A DNA stretch of 56,155 nt from Pseudomonadota bacterium (GTDB lineage Bacteria > Desulfobacterota > Desulfobacteria > Desulfobacterales > Desulfosarcinaceae), in assembly GCA_023435265.1 (NCBI GenBank), contig JAEYRZ010000034.1, positions 1 to 56,155 on the forward strand, given 5' to 3'. The notes under the pieces were generated by a model, which was not told the origin of the DNA, searched no databases, and saw nothing but the letters and a program-made list of their open reading frames with translations. Positions 44,040-52,676 of this stretch are shown piece after piece. The position numbers and the translations under genes were made by a program. Numbering within the stretch: position 1 is the stretch's first letter; each line of letters begins with the position of its first letter.

Positions 44040-44852
44040 ATGCTGTCCGTTGCTTCCCCCATACTGGCCTATGCGGCGCAGAGCCACACCGGGCGGCGCT
44101 CACGCAATGAGGACGCGGTGCGGATTCCGGAGACATCATCCACCTCCGATCGTCTCTTCGCCATCGCCGATGGAATGGGCGGCCACAAAGGCGGTGACCT
44201 GGCCAGCCGCCTGGCCTGTCAGGGCCTTGTCGGGTACTACCAGCGGAAGATATCCGAACATCCGTTACAGAACCCCGATTTCATCCGGGGGCACCTGGTC
44301 GCCGGCATATTGCGAACCGACAAGCTTATCCGCCTGAGCGGGCGCGCCGAGGCGGACCTGGTGGACATGGGAACCACCCTTTCCTGCCTGGTCATCGCGC
44401 AGAATCGAAGCATCATCGCCCACGTCGGTGACAGCCGCGTCTATCGGCTGCGGCGCGGTCGGATGACCTGTCTGACAACCGACCACACATTCGTTCAGGA
44501 GATGATTTTCGAAGGTGAGATCGACCCGGAAAGGGCGGCGTCACATCCGCTGCGCCATCTTCTGACCCGGTCCCTGGGTACCCCCGAACCTCTGGAATGG
44601 GTCGATACGCGCGTCGATTCCGTTATCGACGAAGATCGTTTTTTATTGAGCACCGACGGCTTGCATACCGCGCTTTCCGCAGAGCGTCTGGCGGCGGTTT
44701 TGAGCCGGCCGTGGCCACCCAAAAGAATCGCCGACCGATTTGTGTTCGATGCTTTGAACGCCGGCGCCACGGACAATATCAGCGCCATCGTGATCTGCGT
44801 GAATGAATTCGGCGCGCCTGCTTCCTTCGCGGGTCATGATGGGTTTGGGTGA
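44040..44852 (+). CDS. PP2C-family Ser/Thr protein phosphatase
   Basis: A 270-aa bacterial PPM-type phosphatase. The ATG at 44040 is preferred over a TTG nine bases earlier. Motifs in order: SHTGRRSRNEDAV, FAIADGMGGHKGGDLAS with the metal-binding aspartate, DMGTTLSCLVI, IAHVGDSRVYRLRRG, LTRSLGT, LLSTDGL and ATDNISAIVI. All metal-site aspartates expected for the Mn/Mg-dependent class are visible. The kinase gene begins within a few bases of its stop, so the two form a reversible Ser/Thr phosphorylation pair, as PrpC/PrkC or PppA/PpkA do elsewhere. Confidence 0.94.
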   Translation: MLSVASPILAYAAQSHTGRRSRNEDAVRIPETSSTSDRLFAIADGMGGHKGGDLASRLACQGLVGYYQRKISEHPLQNPDFIRGHLVAGILRTDKLIRLSGRAEADLVDMGTTLSCLVIAQNRSIIAHVGDSRVYRLRRGRMTCLTTDHTFVQEMIFEGEIDPERAASHPLRHLLTRSLGTPEPLEWVDTRVDSVIDEDRFLLSTDGLHTALSAERLAAVLSRPWPPKRIADRFVFDALNAGATDNISAIVICVNEFGAPASFAGHDGFG

Positions 44853-44857
44853 AGCTC

Positions 44858-46765
44858 ATGAGTTCGTCAGAAAAAAAGCTGTTGGAAACCGGAAGTGTCA
44901 TCGATGACAAGTGGATCCTGATCGAACAGATCGGCAAGGGGGGCATGGGCGAGGTGTACCGGGCCCACCAGTTGAACCTGAACCGCGATGTGGCGATAAA
45001 GATCCTGTGCTCGTCCATACTGCAGGATGTCGAGCCCGATCCCGTTCAAAGGAGCGCGACCCTGCAGCGGTTCAAACGCGAAGTCCAGACCATGGCCAAG
45101 GTGCGCCACCCCTACATCCTGCAGATTTTCGACTACGGAACAACCGCAACGCCCATGGAGGGCCGACCCGAACCATTCGACTACATTGCCATGGAGTACG
45201 TGCCGGGCAATACCTTTCGGTTCACCATGTCCGAACAAGGCTTCGATACGGAGACCCGGTTGCTGGTCGATTGGATCCGGCGCTTTTTCGTGCCCGTGCT
45301 GGAAGGCGTGGAAGCGATCCATGCACACGGGATCGTGCATCGCGATTTGAAACCGGAAAATATCCTGATGGACGGGGACACGCCGAAGATCGCCGATTTC
45401 GGACTGGCCCGTTCGGCTCAGATGTGCGCGGTTTCCAATTCATGGGATGTCAAAGGCACCTGGGCCTATATGGCTCCCGAGCAGTTCGAGGACTTTCGCA
45501 AGGCTGGACCGGAAGCCGATATCTATTCGCTGGGCAAAATTTTGTTCGAAGCGGTCTCCGGCAAGATGGATCCCAAGAGCGTGCCCTTCAAAGCCGTTTG
45601 CCTGCCGTCCGCCGAAACCCCGTTGCTCAAGCAGTTGGACGCGATTATCCGCAAGGCCACCCATGAAGATAAGGATCAACGCTACACCTCTGCGGCCGAG
45701 TTACGCTCCGCGCTGCTGCGGGCGGTCAACACGGCCTGCGAGAGAAGAGCGGCGCCGCCGCCCGCCATGCATCAACGACGGCTCTGGATAGGCATCGTCA
45801 CGGCGATCCTGTCGATGGCGGGCATGGCCGTCTATCATCTGTACGAAGCGGCCGTCGTTCACCGTCCCGAAAACCCGGACGTGCGGGCCTATCTCGGTGA
45901 ACGCCCCCTGTTCGACCCCGGCCGACTGGAACCCACCTGGCTGGCGGCCGACGGCCAGACCATGGCCCTGATGCCCGCTTCATCAGGCAGCCCGGCCTAT
46001 TACAGCGATCAATCCACGGTGACCATTCACCATTACAACGAATTTCTGAATGAAGTGCGTTCCCGGCTGGTCATCGAACAGGGGGTCGTCAAAAACGGCG
46101 AAGACATCTGGATGTACCTAGGCTCCGGGACCGAACCGTATGAGCAGATCATTTACGACCACGAGCGCTTTCTGATTCGGGATGTGACCCTGGCGCATAA
46201 ACCGGTGGTGCGGGTGACCTGGCTGGGGGCCATGGCCTATGCGCGCCATTATGGTAAGGAGCTACCCAGTTTTGACCAATGGCGGGCGATCACCGGAACC
46301 GCATCGGCGCAAGGCCGCGAATCGGGAAAAACGGAAGCCGAATCCGGACCGGCAACACTGTCCCTCACGCCGCAGGCCGAACCGCTGACGGCGCTTTGGT
46401 ATACACCGGTGATGCACATGGACCATTCCGGGGAAGACCAGGAAGATCCTTTTGCTGCCGCCGATTTTGCCGGACAGGTCGACGGAAGTGCTCCGGCCGA
46501 GGACGGAAGTGCTCCGGCCGAGGACGGAAATGCTCCGGCCGAGGACGGAAATGCTGCGGCCGATATGGAGGCCGATTCACCGTTAAAAGAATGGATCTCC
46601 GACGGCGGTGCCGGGGCCCAGGGGGAGCAGTCGGATCCCATCGGACTGGTCGCCGCGGCCGATCCCACCCTGCCGGCCGACCGCAAAGCGCTGGTGCGTT
46701 ACTATGCCTGGGAAGGATTTCCGGATGTCGGGTTCCGCACGGTGGTCAATCTGACGCCGCCGTAA
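44858..46765 (+). CDS. Membrane Ser/Thr protein kinase with C-terminal FGE-sulfatase-like domain
   Basis: About 635 aa. The ATG at 44858 follows GGGTGA; a GTG at 44849 overlapping the PP2C stop is the alternative. The kinase domain (about 14-290) has IGKGGMGEVYRA, VAIKIL, HRDLKPENILMDG (Asp near 161), DFGLARS and MAPEQF. One transmembrane helix lies at about 308-330. The outer part resembles formylglycine-generating-enzyme/SUMF1 folds: KPVVRVTWLGAMAYARHYGKELPSFDQWRAI, KEWISDGG and PDVGFRTVVNL. It is interrupted by a four-unit DGSAPAE repeat. The catalytic cysteines of true FGE enzymes are not seen, so this is probably a sensing or binding domain. The last codons and stop lie inside element A copy 3. 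Confidence 0.9.
   Translation: MSSSEKKLLETGSVIDDKWILIEQIGKGGMGEVYRAHQLNLNRDVAIKILCSSILQDVEPDPVQRSATLQRFKREVQTMAKVRHPYILQIFDYGTTATPMEGRPEPFDYIAMEYVPGNTFRFTMSEQGFDTETRLLVDWIRRFFVPVLEGVEAIHAHGIVHRDLKPENILMDGDTPKIADFGLARSAQMCAVSNSWDVKGTWAYMAPEQFEDFRKAGPEADIYSLGKILFEAVSGKMDPKSVPFKAVCLPSAETPLLKQLDAIIRKATHEDKDQRYTSAAELRSALLRAVNTACERRAAPPPAMHQRRLWIGIVTAILSMAGMAVYHLYEAAVVHRPENPDVRAYLGERPLFDPGRLEPTWLAADGQTMALMPASSGSPAYYSDQSTVTIHHYNEFLNEVRSRLVIEQGVVKNGEDIWMYLGSGTEPYEQIIYDHERFLIRDVTLAHKPVVRVTWLGAMAYARHYGKELPSFDQWRAITGTASAQGRESGKTEAESGPATLSLTPQAEPLTALWYTPVMHMDHSGEDQEDPFAAADFAGQVDGSAPAEDGSAPAEDGNAPAEDGNAAADMEADSPLKEWISDGGAGAQGEQSDPIGLVAAADPTLPADRKALVRYYAWEGFPDVGFRTVVNLTPP
46481..46564 (+). repeat. Four tandem 21-bp repeats inside the kinase gene
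   Basis: Four units at 46481-46501, 46502-46522, 46523-46543 and 46544-46564 encode DGSAPAE, DGSAPAE, DGNAPAE and DGNAAAD. The first two are identical in DNA, indicating recent expansion; copy number may vary between strains. They sit in the extracytoplasmic FGE-like domain as a flexible acidic loop. Confidence 0.9.
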
Positions 46766-46877
46766 AAAGTCCAATATCTGCGTTGCGCTTCATCCCATGG
46801 TCCCTGCGGCGTACTGTAAGTACGCCTCGGGACACGGGATTCGCGGCGCCTTGATCTTGAACTTGTTACGACGCCGT
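46754..46877. repeat. Dispersed palindromic element A, copy 3
   Basis: About 124 bp, ends ACGCCGCCGTAAAAAGT and ACTTGTTACGACGCCGT, same orientation as copy 1. Its left end overlaps the kinase gene and supplies its final codons (T-P-P) and TAA stop. The boundary motif TTTTTACGAGTTCATCA follows at about 46890-46906. It occupies most of the 196-bp gap before the ZraR-like gene. Confidence 0.85.
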
Positions 46878-46961
46878 CGGTTTGGATACTTTTTACGAGT
46901 TCATCAATCTTGAATAGCCGGCGGACTGCCGCGGTCCCGAACGGGTCGATGTCAAAAAGGT

Positions 46962-48341
46962 TCAGTTGATGCCGTACGCCTTCAATTTGAGCTGCAGCGT
47001 GCGGCGGCTGATCCCCAGGATCGCGGCCGCGCGGGTGCGGTTGCCGTCGGTCTGCTCCAGGGTTTTGAGGATCATCTCCTTTTCCGCCGCCTTCAAGGTG
47101 TGGGCGGGTTCGTGTCCGGCAAGGGCGGGCGGCGCTTCCTCCCCGAGGAGCGATTGCAGGGTCGCGGGCAGGTCGGCGGGCGCGATGGTGTCATCGCGGG
47201 AGAGAATTACGGCCCTTTCGATCACATTCTCCAGTTCGCGCACATTGCCCGGCCAGTCATAGCGCATCAGAAGTTGCATCGCCCTGGCTGCAAAACCCTT
47301 GATCAGACGGTGATTCTTCTGGGCGAAGCGCTTCAGAAAGTGATCGGCGAGCAGGGGAATGTCTTCACGCCGCTCGCGCAAGCCCGGCACGGTGATCTCC
47401 ACCACGTTCAGGCGGTAGTACAAATCTTCGCGGAACCGGCCCTCGGCGATCGCCGCGTGCAGATCCTGGTTGGTGGCCGCGATGATCCGCACGTCCACCT
47501 TGATGGTCCGCTCGCCGCCGACCGCTTGAAATTCCTTCTCCTGCAGCACGCGCAGGACCTTGGCCTGCGTGGCGGGGCTCATTTCACCGATTTCGTCCAA
47601 AAAGATCGAACCCTGCTCGGCCGCCGCGAAGCGCCCCTGCTTGCGGGCCGTGGCTCCGGTGAAAGCGCCCTTTTCATGCCCGAACAATTCGCTTTCCAGC
47701 AGCGTTTCCGGAAGCGCCGCGCAGTTGAGTTTGATGAAGGCTCGGTCCCGGCGCAGGCTGTTCTGATGGATGGCGTTGGCCACCAGTTCCTTGCCGGTGC
47801 CGCTTTCGCCGCGAATCAGCACGGTGGCTTCGGACGGCGCCACCAGTGCCAGAGTCTCGAACATCGCGGCCATGGCCGGGCTGCGGCCGATGATCTCGGA
47901 AAAATCGAAGCGGTCCCCCAGCCGTTCCTTGAGGTAGGCATTCTCCTGTTCCAGATGCGTATGATGCAGCACCTTGGCGATGATGATCTTCAATTCGTCG
48001 ATATCGACGGGTTTGGTCAGGTAGTCCGTGGCGCCGGCTTTCAGCGCGCCCACCGCGGTGCCCACCGATGCGTAGGCGGTCATCATGATGATGGGAACTC
48101 CGGGGCTGATCTCCTGGATGCGCTGTTGGGCCTCCAAGCCGTCCATGCGCGGCATGCGCAGATCCATCAGGATCAGGTCGAACAGATTGGATTCCACGGC
48201 CGAAACGGCCGCCCGGCCGTCCGCAGCCTGGATCGTGTGATAGCCCTCGCCGGACAGGACTGCATCGAGCATCCGGCGGTGGGCGGCATCGTCGTCGACG
48301 ATCAGGATTCTGGGGCGGGCGGTCATGTTTTCAGGCGCCAT
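46962..48341 (-). CDS. Sigma-54-dependent response regulator, ZraR/AtoC-like
   Basis: A 459-aa activator with all expected parts. The receiver domain (7-125) has acidic DDD, phospho-Asp in LILMDLRMPRMDG and Lys in DYLTKPVD. The AAA+ domain (about 145-375) has Walker A GESGTGKE, the sigma-54 contact loop GAFTGA, Walker B SIFLDEIGEM, FREDLYYRLNVVEI and WPGNVRELENVIERA. The C-terminal Fis-type HTH ends in GNRTRAAAILGISRRTLQLKLKAYGIN. It overlaps the kinase gene by 11 bp and is surely its partner. The likely target is the sigma-54 promoter at 43109, and possibly its own operon. A start at the internal ATG (48326) is possible. Confidence 0.95.
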   Translation of the reverse strand: MAPENMTARPRILIVDDDAAHRRMLDAVLSGEGYHTIQAADGRAAVSAVESNLFDLILMDLRMPRMDGLEAQQRIQEISPGVPIIMMTAYASVGTAVGALKAGATDYLTKPVDIDELKIIIAKVLHHTHLEQENAYLKERLGDRFDFSEIIGRSPAMAAMFETLALVAPSEATVLIRGESGTGKELVANAIHQNSLRRDRAFIKLNCAALPETLLESELFGHEKGAFTGATARKQGRFAAAEQGSIFLDEIGEMSPATQAKVLRVLQEKEFQAVGGERTIKVDVRIIAATNQDLHAAIAEGRFREDLYYRLNVVEITVPGLRERREDIPLLADHFLKRFAQKNHRLIKGFAARAMQLLMRYDWPGNVRELENVIERAVILSRDDTIAPADLPATLQSLLGEEAPPALAGHEPAHTLKAAEKEMILKTLEQTDGNRTRAAAILGISRRTLQLKLKAYGIN

Positions 48342-50100
48342 TCTGTTTGCTCGGTGCTTTCCCCTTTACAACCGAGGGCAGTTGGATCACGAACCGGCTG
48401 CCGCAGCGGGCGTCGGGGGGCGGGCTGAGGACACTCACCTGACCGTCGTGGTTTTCGACGATGTTGCGCACGATGGCCAGCCCCAGACCGGTTCCCTGCT
48501 CGCGTAGCGTAAAAAAGGGTTCGAATATTTTTTCCCGGAGTTCAGGATCGATTCCCGGCCCGTCATCCTGCACCCACAATTGAAATCCTTCGCCGAGGGG
48601 GTCCTTTTCCGCCGCCACGAGGATGGTTCCGTTGTGCTCGACGGCGGCCACGGCATTGAGCAGCAGATTCAAAAGGGCCTGCGTGAGTTGATTGCCGTCC
48701 ACGCGGATCACGGGGTTCTCGAGCGCGAACCAAGTTTCGATCCGGATATCGCGGCTATCGGCGTCCGCCTGCACCAGGCGGATGGCATGCACCGCCAGGC
48801 GGGTGATGTCGACGGGTTCGGGATTGACTTCCATCGGGCGTGCAAAGGTCAGCAGATCGTTGACCACCGCATTGATCCGGTCGACTTCATGGATCATGAT
48901 CTGCGTATATTCTTCCTCGGGCGTGCCCGCCGTACAGCGTTGATTCAGAAACCGGGCGAAGCCCTTGATCGAACTGAGCGGATTTCGAATTTCATGCGCC
49001 ACGCTGGCGGCCAGTCCGCCCACCGCGGCCAGCTTTTCCGCACGGCGCACCTTGGCCTCCAATACCTTGATCTCACTCAAGTCGCGCAGCAGAATCACCG
49101 CGCCGCGTCCCTCGGCGCCCGGCCTGTTGATCGGCGAAACACTCAGCGCCAGCGGCCGACGGCGCCCGGCAGCGGAACTGTAGACGATTTCCTTCTCCAG
49201 AACGGAGCGGCCGGTGGCAATCGTTTCCGATATTCCCGTGGCGCTGAAATCGAGGATACGGGACAACGGCCCGCCTTCCATCGCGGCGGCGGGAATATCC
49301 AGCAGCTCCAGTGCCGGTTTGTTGTACGATTGGATTCCCCCGGCCGCGTCGATGCTGATCAATCCGGTGGCCAGGCTGGCAACCACCTGGCGCGTGTAAT
49401 CCTGTGTCTCTTGAAGGGTGCGGTTGACCCGGTAATATTTCTGGATGACAAAGGTGAAAAACAAGACGCTCGAACCCAGGGCCACCACGATCACGGCCAT
49501 GACTGCCGCATGATGGAAATCCGCCTCGCGGGCCGCAGTGATCGGCTGCATCTCCATTCCCAGCACGATCACCCCGCCCGATAGTTTCTGCTCGAAATCG
49601 GTTGGAGGAGTACCGCCTGCTGCGGAAAGCGCGTCGATTTGGCTGAACGTCGCGGCATCGATCGGCTTGGCCAGTTCATAGATCTCGTCAGCGCCGGCCA
49701 GCCGGCGGATACGGGTTTGCCACGGCCTATCCGGCCGCAGGCGGATGCGTTCGATGTACGGGGCGTTCAATTGATCGGTTCGAGCGCCGGCCCGGCTCAC
49801 GATCTCTGCGTTCCGGTCCAGGATGTAAACGTAAGCGGTATTGGGATTTGCCGCCAGCTCGGCGGTCAGGTGGTGCATGGCCTCGGGATTCCACCATCCC
49901 ATGGTCAGTCCGATTCGCATGGAGGCCTCGAATCCCTGCACCAGACTGAGCCCCATGCGCTCGAGCAGTTGAAGCGCGATGTGCTGCTGCCGGTTCAGGT
50001 TGCGGTAGGTGGAAACGCCGATGAAAACCAGAAGCGCAAGCACCACGGCCATGATGAACAGCGCCGGCAGATAGAGGTTTTTACGCGTTACAGGTTCCAT
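48331..50100 (-). CDS. Sensor histidine kinase, ZraS-like
   Basis: A 589-aa protein from the ATG at 50100 (MEPVTRKNLYLPALFIMAVV), preceded by CGGAAGC; a longer TTG frame lacks support. Two transmembrane helices (about 10-32 and 200-220) enclose a periplasmic sensing domain. A PAS domain follows (TRQVVASLATGLISIDAAGGIQSYNKPALELL). The HisKA domain AAVGGLAASVAHEIRNPLSSIKGFARFL has the phospho-His near residue 370, and the ATPase domain shows NAVAAV, DDGPGIDPE and GTGLGLAIV. The combination matches ZraS/AtoS kinases that pair with NtrC-type regulators. The ligand is unknown; zinc or envelope stress is an analogy only. Confidence 0.93.
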   Translation of the reverse strand: MEPVTRKNLYLPALFIMAVVLALLVFIGVSTYRNLNRQQHIALQLLERMGLSLVQGFEASMRIGLTMGWWNPEAMHHLTAELAANPNTAYVYILDRNAEIVSRAGARTDQLNAPYIERIRLRPDRPWQTRIRRLAGADEIYELAKPIDAATFSQIDALSAAGGTPPTDFEQKLSGGVIVLGMEMQPITAAREADFHHAAVMAVIVVALGSSVLFFTFVIQKYYRVNRTLQETQDYTRQVVASLATGLISIDAAGGIQSYNKPALELLDIPAAAMEGGPLSRILDFSATGISETIATGRSVLEKEIVYSSAAGRRRPLALSVSPINRPGAEGRGAVILLRDLSEIKVLEAKVRRAEKLAAVGGLAASVAHEIRNPLSSIKGFARFLNQRCTAGTPEEEYTQIMIHEVDRINAVVNDLLTFARPMEVNPEPVDITRLAVHAIRLVQADADSRDIRIETWFALENPVIRVDGNQLTQALLNLLLNAVAAVEHNGTILVAAEKDPLGEGFQLWVQDDGPGIDPELREKIFEPFFTLREQGTGLGLAIVRNIVENHDGQVSVLSPPPDARCGSRFVIQLPSVVKGKAPSKQNGA

Positions 50101-50848
50101 GGCCGCTTCCGTATTGAGTACGATCCCATTCTGGTTGCCGGAACCTCGGATCGTCAAGTCCGGCTCGAAAAAATCATCGGTGAGTGCGCAAAATCATGCG
50201 CGGCGCCAAGGTTGCAGGACCTTGCCCTATTGCTACTATAAGTACCTTTTCGGGCTTTTATACAGGATGAACCCCATATCGCTCTCGCGCCGTAACGGTA
50301 CATTGGGGCGACCGGGGTGCAGACTACCTCCAATTTCCATTCGACAGTAGAAGATATCCCCACTTCCATCCGCCGGAACCACGCCGCATCCGCAGCAGCA
50401 TGCAGTACCCGTTGCGTTCCGCATCCGCCCGACCGAGCCGGTGCCGATTCGAAGTGACGGCCCGGCGTGCGGTCGCCCCGGCGGTTCCATCCCTTTGTCG
50501 AACAAACTCACGCTCAAATTTTTATTGCCCGAGATCGAATCGCCTGCCCGATGCAGGCTGTGCGCGCCTCTCGCCGGACTCACCTGGTGTTCGAACGGCT
50601 TTCAGCCGGCACCATCAGCCGGTATCGCCGCGGCATTACCGCCCTGACGAACTTCGTTCGTGCGGCTTGTCCAGAGGCCGAACGAAGATCCGCGAGGCGA
50701 TCTTTCCACACCGATGCGACCTCGATCCGATCCGCACGTCGCATCCGCTTCTTTTTGTTCCACCCGGTTTGCAGCAGCAGGGCACGCGCTCGCGCGTGCG
50801 CAGTTCTGAACATGGGCGAGGCCGAAAACGGCCGAGAAGGAGGAGAAG
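50101..50848. other. 748-bp divergent intergenic region
   Basis: Lies between the ZraSR-like operon (minus) and the porin gene (plus). Frames here show no recognisable family. A weak GG-N10-GC match (CGGCGCCAAGGTTGCA, 50201-50216) is noted but unconvincing, with a 630-base leader if it served the porin. I saw no clear RNA gene. Confidence 0.4.
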
Positions 50849-52261
50849 ATGAAGAAGCTTTACCAGGGATGTTTGGCGATTCTGCTGGCGGCCGTTCTGG
50901 CCTCGCAGGCGGCGGCGGCCGAATTCACGCTGCATGGCGACATGAACAATCGGTTTCAGTATACAAACCAGGCCGCCTGGTTGACCTTGAACCAGGATGG
51001 AGAGATCAACGACGGTGATGTGGACGAGTGGTTCGGCGAACTCAAGTACCGCTTCTGGGCCGAGGCCTCGGACGACGACGGAGACATCAAAGGCGTGCTG
51101 GGCACCGAGATCGGCGGACTGCGCTTCGGTGAAACCGGCAAAGCGCCCTTTTCCGGCGACCAGATTCAATTCGAGGTCCGCTGGGCGTACCTCGACGTTC
51201 AGCTGCCCATGGTCGAAAGAAGCGCACGCTTCAATATCGGCTTGCAGCCTTTTCCGGTCAACCGGTACCTGTGGGAAGAAACCGCCGCTGGCGTCGCCTT
51301 CAAATCGGCGCTGGGCGACACTATGGACTATTCCCTGGCCTGGATGCGCGGCGCCGAATATGACAAGAGCGCTCAGCGCAGCGACAGCGACGACGACCGC
51401 ACGGATCTCGATTCTTATCTGGCCCGGTTGAATCTCAAGCCGGTCGAAGGGCTGAAGGGCGGGGCTTTCGTGCTCTACCAGGGCTATGATTCCGACGGCA
51501 ACCCGGCCGAATTGAGTTCGCAGGACTACGAAGTGAAGTTGTTCCCGGACGGAGGCGACCCGCAAGTGGACTTCAGTCTCTGGTCCTTTGGCGTCGACGG
51601 CGGCTTCGAGCGCGGCAGCCTGTTGTTCAAGTGGGATCTGATTTACCAGAACGGTGAATTCAACGATCTGGCGTTTACCGATTTCGCCTCCGGCCTCGGG
51701 CGCAGCGGCGATTTCGACCAGAGCGCCTACTTCGCGCATTTAGATGCCGGCGTCGCCTTCGGCCCGCTCAAACTGGTCTACACCTTCTGGTACGCCTCGG
51801 GCGACGACGATCCCGAAGACGACGAATTCGAGGCCTTTATCGCCACGGACGTGGACGCGACGGAAAGCATCGTTCTGATGGAGGGCAACTATGCGGACGA
51901 CAATTACTTCATGGAGACGCCCTACATCGCCGACAAGGGTTTCATCATGAACCGGCTGGGCATCGACTATCAGGTCACCGAAAAACCGCAGGTGGGCAGC
52001 GCCTTGATGTACATGCTGACCGCCGAAGATTTCGAATACACGGCCGCCGCCACCGGCACCCGCGAGAGCAACGATGAGCTGGGCTGGGAAGTCGACGCCT
52101 ACATCAAGTACATGCTGTACGAAAACGTCGAAGTGGCCTTCAACGCCGGCTATCTTTTCTCCGGCGACGCCTTGGATGTGTACGAAGTGGACGCCATCCA
52201 GGACGGCGACGCGGATGAGGACATATACATCACCAGCGCCAGGGTGCGGTATACGTTTTGA
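50849..52261 (+). CDS. Outer-membrane porin-like beta-barrel protein
   Basis: A 470-aa protein with AAGGAGGAG before the ATG and a signal peptide (MKKLYQGCLAILLAAVLASQAAA). The mature chain starts FTLHGDMNNRFQYTN and alternates amphipathic strands with Asp/Glu-rich turns, ending in the aromatic VRYTF expected of an outer-membrane protein. Recurrent DDDxDGD-like acidic loops suggest calcium binding or a cation-lined surface. It belongs with the unclassified porins of Desulfobacterota or alginate-export-like barrels; the substrate is unknown. It lies divergent to the two-component operon, so it may be a target of it, but no convincing site was found. Confidence 0.85.
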   Translation: MKKLYQGCLAILLAAVLASQAAAAEFTLHGDMNNRFQYTNQAAWLTLNQDGEINDGDVDEWFGELKYRFWAEASDDDGDIKGVLGTEIGGLRFGETGKAPFSGDQIQFEVRWAYLDVQLPMVERSARFNIGLQPFPVNRYLWEETAAGVAFKSALGDTMDYSLAWMRGAEYDKSAQRSDSDDDRTDLDSYLARLNLKPVEGLKGGAFVLYQGYDSDGNPAELSSQDYEVKLFPDGGDPQVDFSLWSFGVDGGFERGSLLFKWDLIYQNGEFNDLAFTDFASGLGRSGDFDQSAYFAHLDAGVAFGPLKLVYTFWYASGDDDPEDDEFEAFIATDVDATESIVLMEGNYADDNYFMETPYIADKGFIMNRLGIDYQVTEKPQVGSALMYMLTAEDFEYTAAATGTRESNDELGWEVDAYIKYMLYENVEVAFNAGYLFSGDALDVYEVDAIQDGDADEDIYITSARVRYTF

Positions 52262-52676
52262 CAGGCTATTGAAATACTTCGTCTCAAGCAGAGATCTGTG
52301 TTGAGCGGCTTTTAAAAAGCGGATATCTGAAATGCTCAAGTACGTTAGATTGCCTAAGCGCACCGGTGTGCCGGGGAATCCGGGCACAAGGACACGCCAT
52401 AGCGGTTTGAAGTGCCGCTAAGACTTGCTGCGGGCGTTCCGCAAACTCGCTGGCGCTCAAACAGTGCGGAACGCTTATCCTTCGCTGCGCCAAGCGGCAC
52501 TAAAACCGATGGCTGACGTCCCTGCACCCGAATACCCCGGCACACCTGAACCGTGCTATCGAATCAAACTGGAGCCTTCCAGACAAGCGAATTTAAAAAT
52601 GCTCACATACGAGCGCCTATGCGCAGCGATTTGAGAGCCGCGCGCCCGGGCTTAAACCATTGCAGGGAGCTGAATC
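52262..52676. other. Repeat-containing intergenic region
   Basis: 415 bp between porin and FG-GAP genes. It contains repeat B copy 2 and an inverted partial copy, flanked on the left by ACAGGCTATTGAAATACTTC and on the right by a GAGAGCCGCGCGC stretch that recall the ends of the 23341 element. It may be that element interrupted by repeat B. No gene is recognised. Confidence 0.5.
52320..52423. repeat. Dispersed repeat B, copy 2
   Basis: Matches 11428-11524: CGGATATCTGAAATGCTC at the start, CACCGGTGTGCCGGGG, then GGACACGCCATAGCGGTT and GAAGTGCCGCTAAG. A further inverted relative at about 52495-52552 (reverse complement reads GGTTCAGGTGTGCCGGGG) makes a large imperfect palindrome. Confidence 0.75.

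Noticed and set aside
46481..46564. Tandem repeats considered as a CRISPR-like array
   Set aside because: Units are contiguous, 21 bp, in frame with the kinase gene, and have no spacers.
47100..48428. 442-codon plus-strand frame opposite the ZraR-like gene
   Set aside because: Antisense shadow of a fully motif-complete regulator.
50201..50216. Possible sigma-54 promoter CGGCGCCAAGGTTGCA for the porin
   Set aside because: Spacing fits but the -24 core has two mismatches, and the leader would be about 630 bases.
50400..50852. 150-codon plus-strand frame before the porin
   Set aside because: Arg/Ser/Pro-rich with no motif, and it runs through the porin Shine-Dalgarno; treated as noise.
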